From Nyssa sinensis (Eukaryota; Streptophyta; Magnoliopsida; Cornales; Nyssaceae): a DNA stretch of 64,000 bases. The position numbers and the translations under genes were made by a program. Below the pieces are notes generated by a model that was not told the origin of the DNA, ran no database searches, and worked only from the letters and a program-made list of their open reading frames with translations. Shown here piece after piece: positions 14,255-25,764 of the stretch. The stretch lies in the NCBI GenBank assembly GCA_008638375.1, contig CM018031.1, positions 4,674,562-4,738,561 on the forward strand. Direction: 5' to 3'. Each line of letters begins with the position of its first letter. The first letter of the stretch is position 1.

Positions 14255-15317
14255 ATCATTACTTAATGTGATATAAAAGCATTTATGCGTTGAAAGTAAT
14301 TTTGTTACAGTAGTGTCAACTTATCGATTATTTGACAAGACTGTCACACTATTTCATTAATCATTACGTGATAATGTCTTAAAATTTTTTAAAATATCTT
14401 AAAATTGTGGAAACATTAACTCTTATAAATTAAAAAAAAAATTCAAAATTTATAAAATATCACGTGTGTTATCATGACATAATGTGATATGCTCATAAGA
14501 TAATTTTTCAATCTGTCTCACATGTGTTAGCATATATATTTGTCTTTAGTTTAGAGATATCAGGGGGTCTCAAGTTATTCCTCGAGGTACACCCAAATGG
14601 CCCCCACGATTCCATCCTCCAGTTCACATTTGTAATTTCTGTGGGTCGTGGCATAATTCCGGGAGCATGACCGAGTGCCAGATCAGGAATGGGACCGGAT
14701 GAGATACCCCCTTCCCTAACTTGTCCCGTTTATATTTTGTAGCACTCCTACAGGCTCTACACCTAGTTATGGTAGCTATGTTGGATTTTGGTTATATTAG
14801 AGCAACTTAAAAGGAGTTTGTATTTTAAAATGTCAAATTATTTATTTATAATTTTAAACAGTATTTTGGTACCTTTAAATTATAAATCTCCTCCAATAAA
14901 GGGTGCTAAAATGGGGTGTCATTTTAATATTTTTTATTAAAAAATATTATTAAACTTAAAAAAATTCTTCAATAATAAAAATTAGCTAAATAAATAAATT
15001 CATCCTAAATTAAGAAAAATAAATAAATTAATTAAAATTAAGACATTTAATTTAAATTATAAAAATTAAATTAATTAAAAAATTAATTTAAGTTCTAAAT
15101 AACAATTAACTAAAATAGAAAAAAATTCTTCAATTATAAAAATTATCTAAATAAAATAAATTCACCCTAAATTAACAAAAATATATAAATAAATAAATAA
15201 GCTAAAATTAAAATATTCAATTTAAATTATAAAAATTAAATTAATTTAAAAATACAATTTAAAATCTAAAACAATTAACTAATGTAAAACATTTATTTTA
15301 AATGAGTATCTCTTTTA
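14255..15317. other. Intergenic DNA
   Basis: No gene is supported. A GC-richer patch at 14570-14760 could be remnant element sequence. Two AT-rich segments (about 14930-15070 and 15110-15260) are near-copies of each other, suggesting a local duplication of about 140 bp. Confidence 0.4.
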
Positions 15318-15547
15318 TATATATATATATATAGGCCAAACAGGGAGGGAGCCAAACAGAGACGGCTTTGTATTTCTTTCCCCCCTCTCCTGCGCCCGTT
15401 CTTTCCCAAACCAGAGCTTCGCCTCCTCCTCATTCCCCTTTTTTTCTGCGCCTCCTTCCCCTTTCCTTCCCTCTGTGCCTCCTTCTTCAGATCTGCCATC
15501 ACCAACCACAAGGTTTGAAGAAAAATCAAGAGCAGGAAGCGATTTTC

Positions 15548-16631
15548 ATGGCAAGCTATTTTTCACGGCAAGCGATTTTCCGACCTTTGGTAAGTTTTCT
15601 CTTTCAAAATCTCATTGTCTCTCTGTATTTATGGAATTTTTTGGTTGAATTTTTGTGGTTGAATAGAGCCGTTGAGAGAACAGTAAAACTTGAAAATGGC
15701 AGAACGGCTCTATGCAACCTCTCCATTTCTCTCTCCAGAGTTTGCAAAATTGTCACCCCAAGACCATTGCTATTATTTTCCAACCCTTGATGCCACATCC
15801 GTTGGAATTCAAAATAGTAGAATTTGAAGTAGCATTTTAACAGTTACAAGCGATTATAGATTTACCACCCTGATGCAACTCCCCTTAGAGTTGCTATTAC
15901 AAATGAGTAACTCCACTCTCAGTTATGCTTAGTTGCGTTGAGTTTTGATTATACTACACGCCTTAAAAATAATTTACTTCAACACTTGTTCATTTTACAT
16001 TCCCGCCCCATCCTTCTGTAGCCGAATTTCAAAAAGTTATCTTCAATTTTATAATGATTGAAACCAATATTGAGTCAGAAAACACTATCTAATGGCTATC
16101 TCATCTAAATCCTTTCATGTATTGCAAACAAAATAATGACATTTGAAAGTATGCTTGTGTCGTCTTCTGCAAATAATCTGTCATGATTAATTAGACGGCA
16201 TACTTTCTTGAGAATCACTTTGATCGGTCTTAGAGATAAATTTTTTGCGACTTAATTTGAAATTTCTGTAATTTGATTATAATTCTACTTTCTAAGTCCA
16301 TGAAGATCAGATTGAGGTTATGTCACCAAACAGTAATTGTGTAAAATTTTGAAAAAAATTATTTATTATTCATGTTTTATATATATATATATATATAATA
16401 TAAAAGCACATATTTATATGTATATATAAAAATTTGTAAATAACTTTTTTTAATCTTTTTCTTTTGCAGGGAATAATGGTTAGAAATGGTAAAAACTGCC
16501 AAAGTGGAAAATCTCTGGATTTGGTACCGTTGAATGTTGATTTTCCCCCAAGCAGTAAAAAATCTGCAGAGCTGCCACAAACAAATGTCCCTCCTTTGGT
16601 AGAACAGTCCAATGTCATCGACAAAACTGAG
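15548..16631 (+). CDS. Unrecognised two-exon gene or 5' gene fragment
   Basis: I do not recognise the product. Exon 1 (15548-15589) encodes MASYFSRQAIFRPL and ends in a GTAAGT donor. Exon 2 (16470-16631) follows a poly-pyrimidine tract plus TTTTGCAG, stays open for 54 codons in the phase set by exon 1 and ends at GAG before GTATGC. Together they give 68 codons with no stop. Upstream lie a TATATATA run (15318-15334) and a CT-rich leader typical of plant 5' UTRs. No third exon was found before about 20 kb, so this may be the duplicated front end of a gene, a gene with a distant next exon, or a non-coding transcript. The exon 2 peptide is polar (GKNCQSGKSLDL, FPPSSKKS) with no known motif. Confidence 0.35.
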
Positions 16632-17741
16632 GTATGCAAAATTAAATCAATGTCCTAGAATGTGCCACGTGTTCCATTAGTAAATTGTCACGTGGGTCCC
16701 AGTTTTTAAGTGCCAAACAATGTGGAGGGAGATTTTGGACTGAGAATTTGCCAAGGTGACATACAGATTACAGAATTGTATGCTAGAAATAGTAGTCTAT
16801 TGTCAATTTAATAGTATATATTTTTTGGGTTCCAATTATGAGGCCCAATTTAAGTCATGTTAATTTCTTTCCACAGGGCTAACTTGGGTTCAACCATCGG
16901 GACCCACCGGCCCATTTTTGGTTAATAGTTCTCATACTTAAGCTCAACATTGAATATCCAACTTAGCTAAGGAGTAAATTAATGAGTCGAGTCAAGTCGA
17001 ACTGAATAATAAGTTGAGTGAACGTCACCCAAAAAATCTAGCAGGTTGTGATTTAAGAATTAGGTATCATGTTTATCAAACAAAAAAAAAAAAAAATCGA
17101 ACAACTTTTTTCTTGAGTCAATTACAATTCAAGCTAAATTGGTGCAATAAAAAAGTTCTTATGAACAAGTTAGGTTGAGTTTGTGTTTTGATTAATTAGT
17201 AAAGATGACAAGCTACAAAATAAGGATAGAGCTTAGCTTATTTGTTCGATACACAAATTTAATCAGTATCACTAGGTCATCTCCAGTAAGAAGGTCAAGA
17301 GTTCAAGTTTTAGGAAAAACATGAAAAGATGAAATGGAATGCAGAGTAATTAGCTTAGAATTCTTGCAAGATAATTTTCCAAAACTTGGACGAAAAATAA
17401 AAAAGAAAAAATTAATGCGAAAGTGTAAAGTATCAAACAACCATTCCATCTTCAAATCATTTCTTCTTTCCACCCTTTCTTGTCTTTTATGGTGATAGCT
17501 AGATGAGGGGCTAGGTGGATTAAGGTTACATTTAAAACAACTCGTTTATTTTCAAGATCAATGGCAATTGCTACTTTATCTTCTGCATTATTTTGAGAAA
17601 ATGGTAAAAACATAATTAAAAACGACAGTTAATATCAAGTAGTTATATATTTTACATGTAAATCTATTGGCTCACTACACTTAATCCGTTGTAAGAAGAA
17701 GAAAGAAGGAAGAAATTTTAATTAGAAAATGAGCACCTTAA
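16632..17741. other. Intergenic or possible intron, nothing recognised
   Basis: Follows the GTATGC donor of the two-exon candidate. No coding exon is supported. Confidence 0.4.
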
Positions 17742-17947
17742 GGTCATGTTTGGTGCAATAAAATGAGTATTACAAGGAATGTTTATTCTAACTTTTTTAT
17801 TCCTTATTCTTGTCTGATATCATTGAAAAATGTTTATTTCATAAAATGTGTATTCAATATATTTCTTTGGTCTGAATAAATAATTTTTATTTCATTTCAT
17901 TTCATTTTCTGAAATGAAATTTTTATTCTTATATATTAAACATGATC
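17742..17947. mobile_element. Tourist/Harbinger-like MITE, copy 2
   Basis: A 206-bp element flanked by TAA on both sides (17739-17741 and 17948-17950). The left end is GGTCATGTTTGGTGC; the right end read on the minus strand is GATCATGTTTAATA. It is related to 9634-9877. No coding capacity. Confidence 0.7.
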
Positions 17948-17950
17948 TAA

Positions 17951-20924
17951 TAAGTGTCATGCAACTGTTCGATAGCAGCTTCTCTAAATGCACAATAATG
18001 TATTTGAGAAAAATTTGTCCGAAGGGTCAAACATGTTTGAGAGAGCAACTTCTACAAACACAAACATAAAAGCGTGGATTGAAAAGCCAACTTAATTTTT
18101 TTTTTCCTTGTCCTAAGAAGAAATAAAACAATCTAAATAATGTAATTAAAATATAATGATGATACGTCTGTAATGCATTATCAGTCAAACTAATAAAACA
18201 CAGTAAAATTTCAACCTCAAAAGAGGCCGTACTTCAAATTACATAACTAACTAAAATGATTAAAAGCATTGTTAATATGTTTCTTTTTGTTACTTTTTTA
18301 AAAAAGATTTAGATTTTGTTGCAAATACCATAGAACCCCAGTGACTTTTGTCATTATTATTTTAAATGAATGGCATTCTGGTCTTTTCACACTAAGCCCT
18401 TTCCAACTTTGAACCAATACGCATTTGTCGGGCATCAAAAGGCACCAAAAACTTTCATCATTCACCCAAAAGCAAAACGGTCAGAACCCTAAAAACACGA
18501 AGTACTTTTCACAGCCTCTTCAAATCTTTAATCATCACCAACTCTATACTTTTTCTTTTTAAAGGTAAAAGGGCATTCGGTCCCAAAAACAATATTATTT
18601 ATTTCAAATTTATATTTCAAATCATTAAGTAACACTATAATATATTAGAATCGTGTGATTAATAGAATCATATCATAACAATTGACTAAGGAGAGACTTA
18701 TTAGATTCCTCTATTCACGTCTCACATTTTAATCTAATGCAGTGTAAATTAAATTTTATGAGAATCTATCAATTTTCACCAAAAATAATAATATTTAAAT
18801 TCTTACGAGCATGGCGAAAGTAAAGGGGGATGGATATATATTATATTATTTTGTATTTTTTTATAATAAAATAGAACTCAATCCCACATAAAATTTAGAT
18901 ATTATATTTTTTACTATTAATTTTATTAAATTTTTTTAGCAAAATAAGACTTTATCCTCTCAATTTTTTTATACATTCCATATAAATCTTTCTAAATTTT
19001 TATATCTATAATTTGATCCTCTAATTAAAATTTCTAAATTCGCCCCTGTTTACAAGAAGAAGGCAGGAGGGCTAGTTATGCTTTCCATCCTTGTCTAATG
19101 CCTTCCATCTCTGTCGTCGCCTCGTCCTTTCAAATCCTATCTCGAGTAAAAACTAATTTTATCAATTTTATACACATGTTAGATTTCTATATATATAGGA
19201 GTTTTTGAGGGAATATAAGAACAATGAAGGACTTTTATTTGATTTAAATATATAATATGGGATAAGGTGTGCGACAGGGCCGGGAGATGGGGGAATCTAA
19301 ATACATAATAGGCTGAAGCTCGTAACGAGTTTTAATTTCTTTCTTATTTCAGTCATGCTTTATTTTTTTTTCTCAAATTCGTTTTACTAGGACTACGGCA
19401 AGGCGAGGACCAGACGAGACATGGTATTTTGTCATCCTTGCTAGCAATTGACTAGGTTTAAAAAAATAAATTCAGAGCAACGAGTGCCATAGCCAAATTG
19501 ATTGCAAAAGAAGAAAAATTGGCTACTCTAAAATTATTTTATTGGGAGGTCCATTTGATATTCAGAAATTACTATATCTCCTCCCTTAGTAAAGAGAATG
19601 AAAGTAAAATTCATAATCTCTCATTCAGGAGATGGACAGTTACTAACCAAGCTAACCATAACAATTGAACCAGAACAAAAATAAATGTTGGGATGTGAAC
19701 CACGTTAATTGATTTAGTAATTAGTAATTAGGCTGTTCCAAATTCATGGGCCAATGAAATTTTGGGTTGGGGCCCATATATAATAACCGACCAAAACAAT
19801 CCACATATTTTGTCCAACTAAAGGAACTCTGAACAGGGACGTGAGCTGTTTGAAGCTGAGGAGGGCACGTGCGCACGCAGACAGGGATGAACATTGAATC
19901 TGATAATGGAGGTATCAGGTCCTGATACTTTTGACCGAAAAAAATGGGGATAGTGGGTGATTCTGAAAAAATGGGGTTGTAAGAACGAAAGCGATATATC
20001 GGAGGATTTACGAGCTTTGGCGTTGAGTAAATTTTTGCTTTTGCTTTGGTTCCATTTCTCAATCATGGTTGTGGTAGAAATGGTTACATCATTTTTGACA
20101 AAAGTGATTCAAACTTAAAGTTGAAAGTGCTTCACTTTCACTTTTAACTATTTTTATTGGAGATGACAAAAGGGCGTTTTGTTGGGACCATTTTAGAGTT
20201 TTGTATATGTAATATCTGTAATCCTTATCTTTTGATTTGTGCAAGTACAGCAAATTGGTGCGTGTGTGTGTATAGAGACACACATTTATATATGTGTATG
20301 ACTATACTAGTATATATTTATATGTATCAGTACTTGTTTAGCCAGAATTTTGGGATTGGAAACATGGGTTCAGAATTGTAATAGATTTGTAGTCAAGAGA
20401 AAGAATCAAATGGTTCCTTTTTAATGTATTTATCAAAAGCTGTTAAACACACTATAATTGTTTTTCAATTTTACTTTTAAAAAAAGGGCTTCTGTGCTTA
20501 TGGTACTATCTTTACATATTTAAATTTGTCTGTGCCATCTAATGGCAGATGCGGATAATTGATGTAAGAGGGACAAAAATATAAAAAAATCTGTTATAAA
20601 AATATGAAATTTTTTGATAAAACAATTCTTAATTTTCATTAAAATTTTTATAAAAAATCAAAAATTAAAAATTAAATTTCTAGAATTTTGAAAGACCACA
20701 ACTCCCTCTTATATCCACCTTATCAAAGGCAGAGCTAATATGTTATATTTGGAAGTGCCACTAGTTAAAAAAATATTAAAATATTAAAACACAAGTATAT
20801 ATCATGTTGGGGGCCACCATCGTGCCTCCTTTCTCTGTCCATGCTTTTTTTAGCTGTGCGATAGACAAAAATCTTGTATACTCAAACCTTTTGTTTTCAC
20901 TATCTAGTTTCACAAAGATATAAG
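17951..20924. other. Intergenic DNA
   Basis: No gene is supported. 18780-19050 looks like a degraded element (interior AT-rich, end CGCCCCTG near 19043). 19260-19450 has a GC-richer patch with phrases resembling the hAT-like family (GGGGGAATCTAAATA), possibly another eroded copy. Short frames at 19721-20066 have no family support. Confidence 0.45.
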
Positions 20925-21453
20925 TAGGGGTGTCAATTATCCTGTCTTATCGAGATCTGTCTTGTTTTATTCTGTCTCATTTTTAATGTAACGAGTATAG
21001 AGTACTTATAAACGAGATTGCGATAGGAATTAGGGTGGAGCCTTTAAAACTCCGTCGGATTTGGGATAGATTCGGAAATGGCCACCGCATCCCGATCTTG
21101 CTCCGTTTGTATATTAATTTTTTAAATTTATTCTTATAAATACTATATTTACTAATAAATAACATTATATAAAATTATTTTAAGATTTTTCATATCATAC
21201 TCATATTATTTTTTTTATATTAGTTATTTTGAACAAAAAAATTAATTTATCTATTAAAATAAAAGTTTTAACTTATTTAAAAAATATATATATATTGGAG
21301 TTCGGGGGCAGGGCAAGATAGAGTCGGAGAATATAAACGGGGTCAGAGTAAGCCTCTAAAAGGGACGGAACAAGGACAAAAACGGGAAATATAAATAAAA
21401 TCGGGATTGAGAAAGGGTCACCCATCCCATACCCTTCCCTGTTGTCATTCCTA
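20925..21453. mobile_element. hAT-like non-autonomous element, copy B (intact ends)
   Basis: A 529-bp element with ends TAGGGGTGTCAAT (left) and, on the minus strand, TAGGAATGACAAC (right). It is flanked by a perfect 8-bp duplication GATATAAG (20917-20924 and 21454-21461). TAGGG-TG-type ends with 8-bp target duplications are diagnostic of the hAT superfamily. There is no transposase frame, so it depends on an autonomous partner elsewhere. Confidence 0.85.
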
Positions 21454-21461
21454 GATATAAG

Positions 21462-22549
21462 TCATGAGCAAAATGAAAAATTTATGCTTGAAAGATAGGA
21501 GGGTGAATTAAGAGAGATGATTTGGTCAATAATTCAAGGGGCATTGTTGGTTAAAAAAATTGGATTAACAAAATTCAAATATTGGTGCCAGTCATAACAC
21601 ATCTCCTCTGCTGTACTCAAATTTAGATATTACAGCTATCAAATTATGACTAATATCAAATCTTAAAATATTAACCAAACACGAGACTAATTATAATGTC
21701 GGAGAATATTGATATAAATACTAGAGCATTGGCTAAGATTTTAAATGGAGCATAATGGAGAACACTTCATTAGTATTTGAAATGAACAATGAACATGTGT
21801 TCCACCAAAACAAGAAAAGACTTTATATGGTGCATTTTTTTTGTACTAGTGGTATACAAACTTAGAATACAACCACCGGGGGATTTGACGTTTTATGAGG
21901 CTACTTGCATACATGTGATATTGGTTAATTTTTATCTCATAAACAGGCATACTACAAATTATAAGGAAATTCTTTATCTTTTGGCAGATAATGTTACAAA
22001 GAAAAATTAACTTTCAATCATTTCAGTGGAAATAATGTTGATTGAATTGCAACCAATGGTGTTTATGGACACCGATTTCAGGATAAACTTTCTTTCAACC
22101 CAAACAGAGCCTAATCCCCACGAAAATATGTGATGGGTCAATAATTGAAAGTTGTGGGTCATCTCCATCTACAAATTCCCCTCACATTATCATAAAAATA
22201 GAGAAAAGAATACACAAAAAAGATTATATATACAATATTTTCAAATTCAAATTTACATTATCACAATTGATAGTCCAAACATTTTATTTATTATGCAAAC
22301 AGAAAATTTATCTACAATGATAAAAAAAAGGAAGAAAATCTACCTTTTTTATACAATGACATGTGGGATAGTGGTGGATCCAAATCATTAATTTGAGACG
22401 GGGGAATAAAAGTAAAAATTTAAAAACATCTCTTGCAAAAATAAAATTTGGAAGGGAGGCCGGGGATAATTCTTTATTATTTTTATAAAAAAAAATCTAT
22501 AAAATTTGAAAAATAAATTCAAATTTTTAAAATTTTGGGGGTTTATGCC
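21462..22549. other. Intergenic DNA
   Basis: No gene is supported. 22370-22545 resembles the internal end of a CAAGGGCGGATCC-type element (GTGGATCCAAATCA, then AT-rich) adjoining the next hAT-like copy. Confidence 0.4.
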
Positions 22550-23094
22550 TAGGGATAACAATTTATCTCTCTTCGTTGAGGACCCGTCTCATCCCTTCCT
22601 ACGCCTAATAAGGCGAGTATGGGGTACTCATAAACAAGGTTCCTGTCCCGCACCTAATAAGGCGAGTATGGGGTGCTCATAAACAAGGTTCCTGTCCCGC
22701 GCCTAATAAGGCGAGTATGGGGTGCTCATAAATAAAGTTAGAACAAATTCAGGGTGAGACTTTTGAAATCTCGTCAGATTTTATTTATTTGTTCTTATAT
22801 ACATAATATTTACCAATAAATAATACTACATAAAATTAGTTTTAAAATTTTTTATATCACACTTATATTAGTTATTTTGACAATAAAAAAAAAATTTACA
22901 TATTAAAATAAAAGTTTTAACTTACTAAATATATATATATATATATATTTAGGTTCAGGATAGAGTAGAGTAAAGTCGGAGAATATAAACGGAGTCAGAT
23001 AATAATTTTAAACCAAGCGAGGACAGCAAAAATAAATGAGGTCGAAGTCGAGGAAGAGTCACCTAATCTTAAACTCGTCCAGTTATCATTTCTA
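22550..23094. mobile_element. hAT-like non-autonomous element, copy C
   Basis: Left end TAGGGATAACAA; right end on the minus strand TAGAAATGATAAC. Flanking octamers (TTTATGCC and GATATGTC) agree at 5 of 8 positions, so the duplication is eroded. It shares its middle and 3' half with 20925-21453 and 12561-13034 and differs by an internal tandem duplication near its 5' end. Confidence 0.7.
22602..22736. repeat. 49-bp tandem repeat inside hAT-like copy C
   Basis: About 2.7 copies of a 49-bp unit starting CCTAATAAGGCGAGTATGGG. The second and third units share GGGGTGCTC where the first has GGGGTACTC, so the second expansion step came later. It is absent from the two sibling elements. Confidence 0.8.
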
Positions 23095-24124
23095 GATATG
23101 TCCCTACTAGTCCCGCCTATATCTACCTCTGTCGGTGAAAGAGAATTGAATTAACTCTAACTGACTAAAAAATTTCAATACTAAATAAGATTTACTTTCT
23201 AAAAGTAGAAAAAAAGTAAAAATCATACTGTCATTATGATTTTTTCCCTTGATTAGATTGTCTTTCCTAAGGTGAAAAAGTTTGATTTGATTAGAGGTGT
23301 GTACGTCGTGATTATAATCATCAAAAAGTAGGGTTTTCATGCTTTCACCATTTGGTCGGTGGAGCCGATTATTAATTTAGACCATTGTAAATCATTGTGA
23401 CACTCCTCTGATTAATCTTTGCGCTAAGTCTATAATTCAAAATGACTATGTTCACTTATCTAGTATTAAAATTTTGAAGAAAGTTATATTACGTTTTTTT
23501 CTTTAAAGAATTTTATTCATTTTTACTTGATTTTTATTTTTTTAAACGTCAATAGATACATCTATTCAAATTTCGAATGTATTTTTATATCTCATAAAAA
23601 TTTGATTTTTGACCCATAAATGACTATTGAATTCTAAATTTTTTTGTTTGGCAAATTTCATATGGAAGGGTCAAGCCCAAGCCTTAGTTCAAAACTTAGC
23701 AGGCCGGGCTTCTTGTTGTCATCCTCGGGGCAAAGCCCATTAAATATTGGAAGCCTAGTCGGGCAACAGCTCACAAAGAAATGAACAAGCAGAAATCATC
23801 TAAAAATTGAGAAAAGTAAGGTTTCTTTTTAAATAAAAAAATAGAGAAAATGAATTTGGCCAAAGAAGGCATCTGGCAGCCGGCAGGCATTTTGCATAGT
23901 GTTGAAAATTATTTTTTTGGAAAAGGAAAGGAAATTTGTTAAAAACAAGCCATTTCCAACCACTATTTTAAATATTTATTTATTTTTTGTATTTCTTAAT
24001 GATCGTTGATAAAATTATAAATGAAAAGATATTAATGAGACATTTCCAAAGTTTTTATTGTTGTCATTCTTGAAAATGAGAATTGAAAATTGAAAATGAG
24101 TATCTGAATAAATATATATATATA
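23095..24124. other. Intergenic, nothing recognised
   Basis: AT-rich DNA with several short frames, none supported by composition or homology. Confidence 0.45.
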
Positions 24125-24578
24125 TACATACATACATACACATATATATAAATAAATTATTGAGACATGTTAATCACCTGCAAAATTAAGAATTTTTTAA
24201 AAATATATAATATTTTATCTGAAAATTTTATCATATAGTTATAAAAATTGATTCGACCTAATTAACTGATTCAGTCAGTTGGATTGGACCATTTGACTTG
24301 AGCGATTAAACCAAAACCGTGAGACTTTGGTTAAAATTAACGATCCCATACATACATACATACACAAACATATATATATATATATATATATATATGGGAG
24401 AGACATGTCAATCACCTGTGAAATTGAGAACTTTTTAAAAATATATTATATTTCATCTTTAAAGTTTTATCTGTCGAGTATAGTTATAAAAATGGGCCCG
24501 ACGGTTCAACTAGTTGAGTTGGACTGTTTGACCGGTTAAACCGAAATTGTGAGACTCCGGTTGGAGCGAACGGTCCTA
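24125..24578. repeat. Two-copy tandem duplication, about 225-230 bp unit
   Basis: Copy 1 is about 24125-24348 and copy 2 about 24349-24578. Each starts with a CATA/TA microsatellite, continues GAGACATGT-AATCACCTG, then an AT-rich middle, and ends with a GGTTAAACC-like block, GTGAGACT and CG(A/G)TCC. The copies have diverged by point changes. Non-coding. Confidence 0.75.
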
Positions 24579-25764
24579 TTTTTGGAGTTATGTGATGAAA
24601 GACCATATTACCCATAATTAGTTATTAAATGTTTAAAGAGATGAAAGGGTATTTTGGACAATTCGGAATAAAAACAAGATGAACTTTTGATCAGTTTCTC
24701 TTCCTTCCCGCAATTCGCCTTGGAGTTCGATGCCCTAATATGAAACTGTTGAAGAGCCTTAGCCCCAAGTTGGCGATCGTTTTCATCTGTCATCGTCGTA
24801 TTCTCTGACTAGCAGCCGTTGTCAGCCGTCCATTGATCGTTGCTTTTGTCCATCTTCAGTGATTCCCTCTTCGGTATTTAGTGTTTTTTTTTTTTAATTT
24901 CGTATTCTCTTCACAGTTCAATCTTTATCTTCATCACTCTTATCAGTTCATTTAGTTCATGTTTTCTTTATTATTTTTCCCTTTTAAATTGTTGTTCTGT
25001 TTGGAAGTTAGCTTTCACAAACAACAAACCAAATCATTGCTCTGTTTCTCTCCATTATTTTTTCTCATTACTAATTATTATTGCCGTAATTAACTTCTTA
25101 ATCTTCCTTTTCTTATCTATAATTGCACATAGCAGCGCACATTCTAGAATAAGCAACACTAATGTAGTTAATTTATGCAAAATTGCAAGGTCCATGAAGT
25201 CTGTGTGAGTTGATTTTGAATTTTGAAAAGTCCTTGAAGTCTGATTGAATTGATTTTGTATTTTTGAGGTAGGGGTTTTCTTTATGTGAAACACTGTAAT
25301 AGTGTATTGTATAAAATTGAAAAAAGTGGTTATTTAATTGTATATTTGTATCTCTAATCAATTTTTCCTAAGGCCAGTTGTTTAAGGCTAGTTTTCTGTG
25401 TGTAAAACTCAAGTCTAAGTCTCTGCTCAATTTTTATTTAATATTTATTACTATTTTTTATTTTTTAAATTATATTAAATAGATATGGCAATGGTTGAAC
25501 CAGCGACCCATTCAACCCGACACCTCTCTATGTTGACACCTATGCCGGTTCTGATAACTATGAACACCCACATGTAATTACATATGGCTTTCACCTCAAC
25601 CCTTTCCAATGTCCAGTAAATATGGGGCAATCTGCAGCTAATCCACCAAGCTAATCCACCAAACCAATCCACTTAGACCAGAAGCCCTCTACTGTCTACT
25701 TATCCATTTAAGTGGCAAGCCCCCCCTTCTCTCTTCTCTCTCTGTGCACACATATATTCACTGC
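24579..25764. other. Upstream region of the PPR gene
   Basis: 24650-24880 is less AT-rich and could be a leader or the end of an older transcript. 25690-25764 is C/T-rich just before the PPR start, compatible with a 5' UTR. No coding frame is supported. Confidence 0.4.

Noticed and set aside
15293..15529. Minus-strand frames rich in Lys, Arg and Glu
   Set aside because: Antisense shadow of the CT-rich leader of the two-exon candidate.
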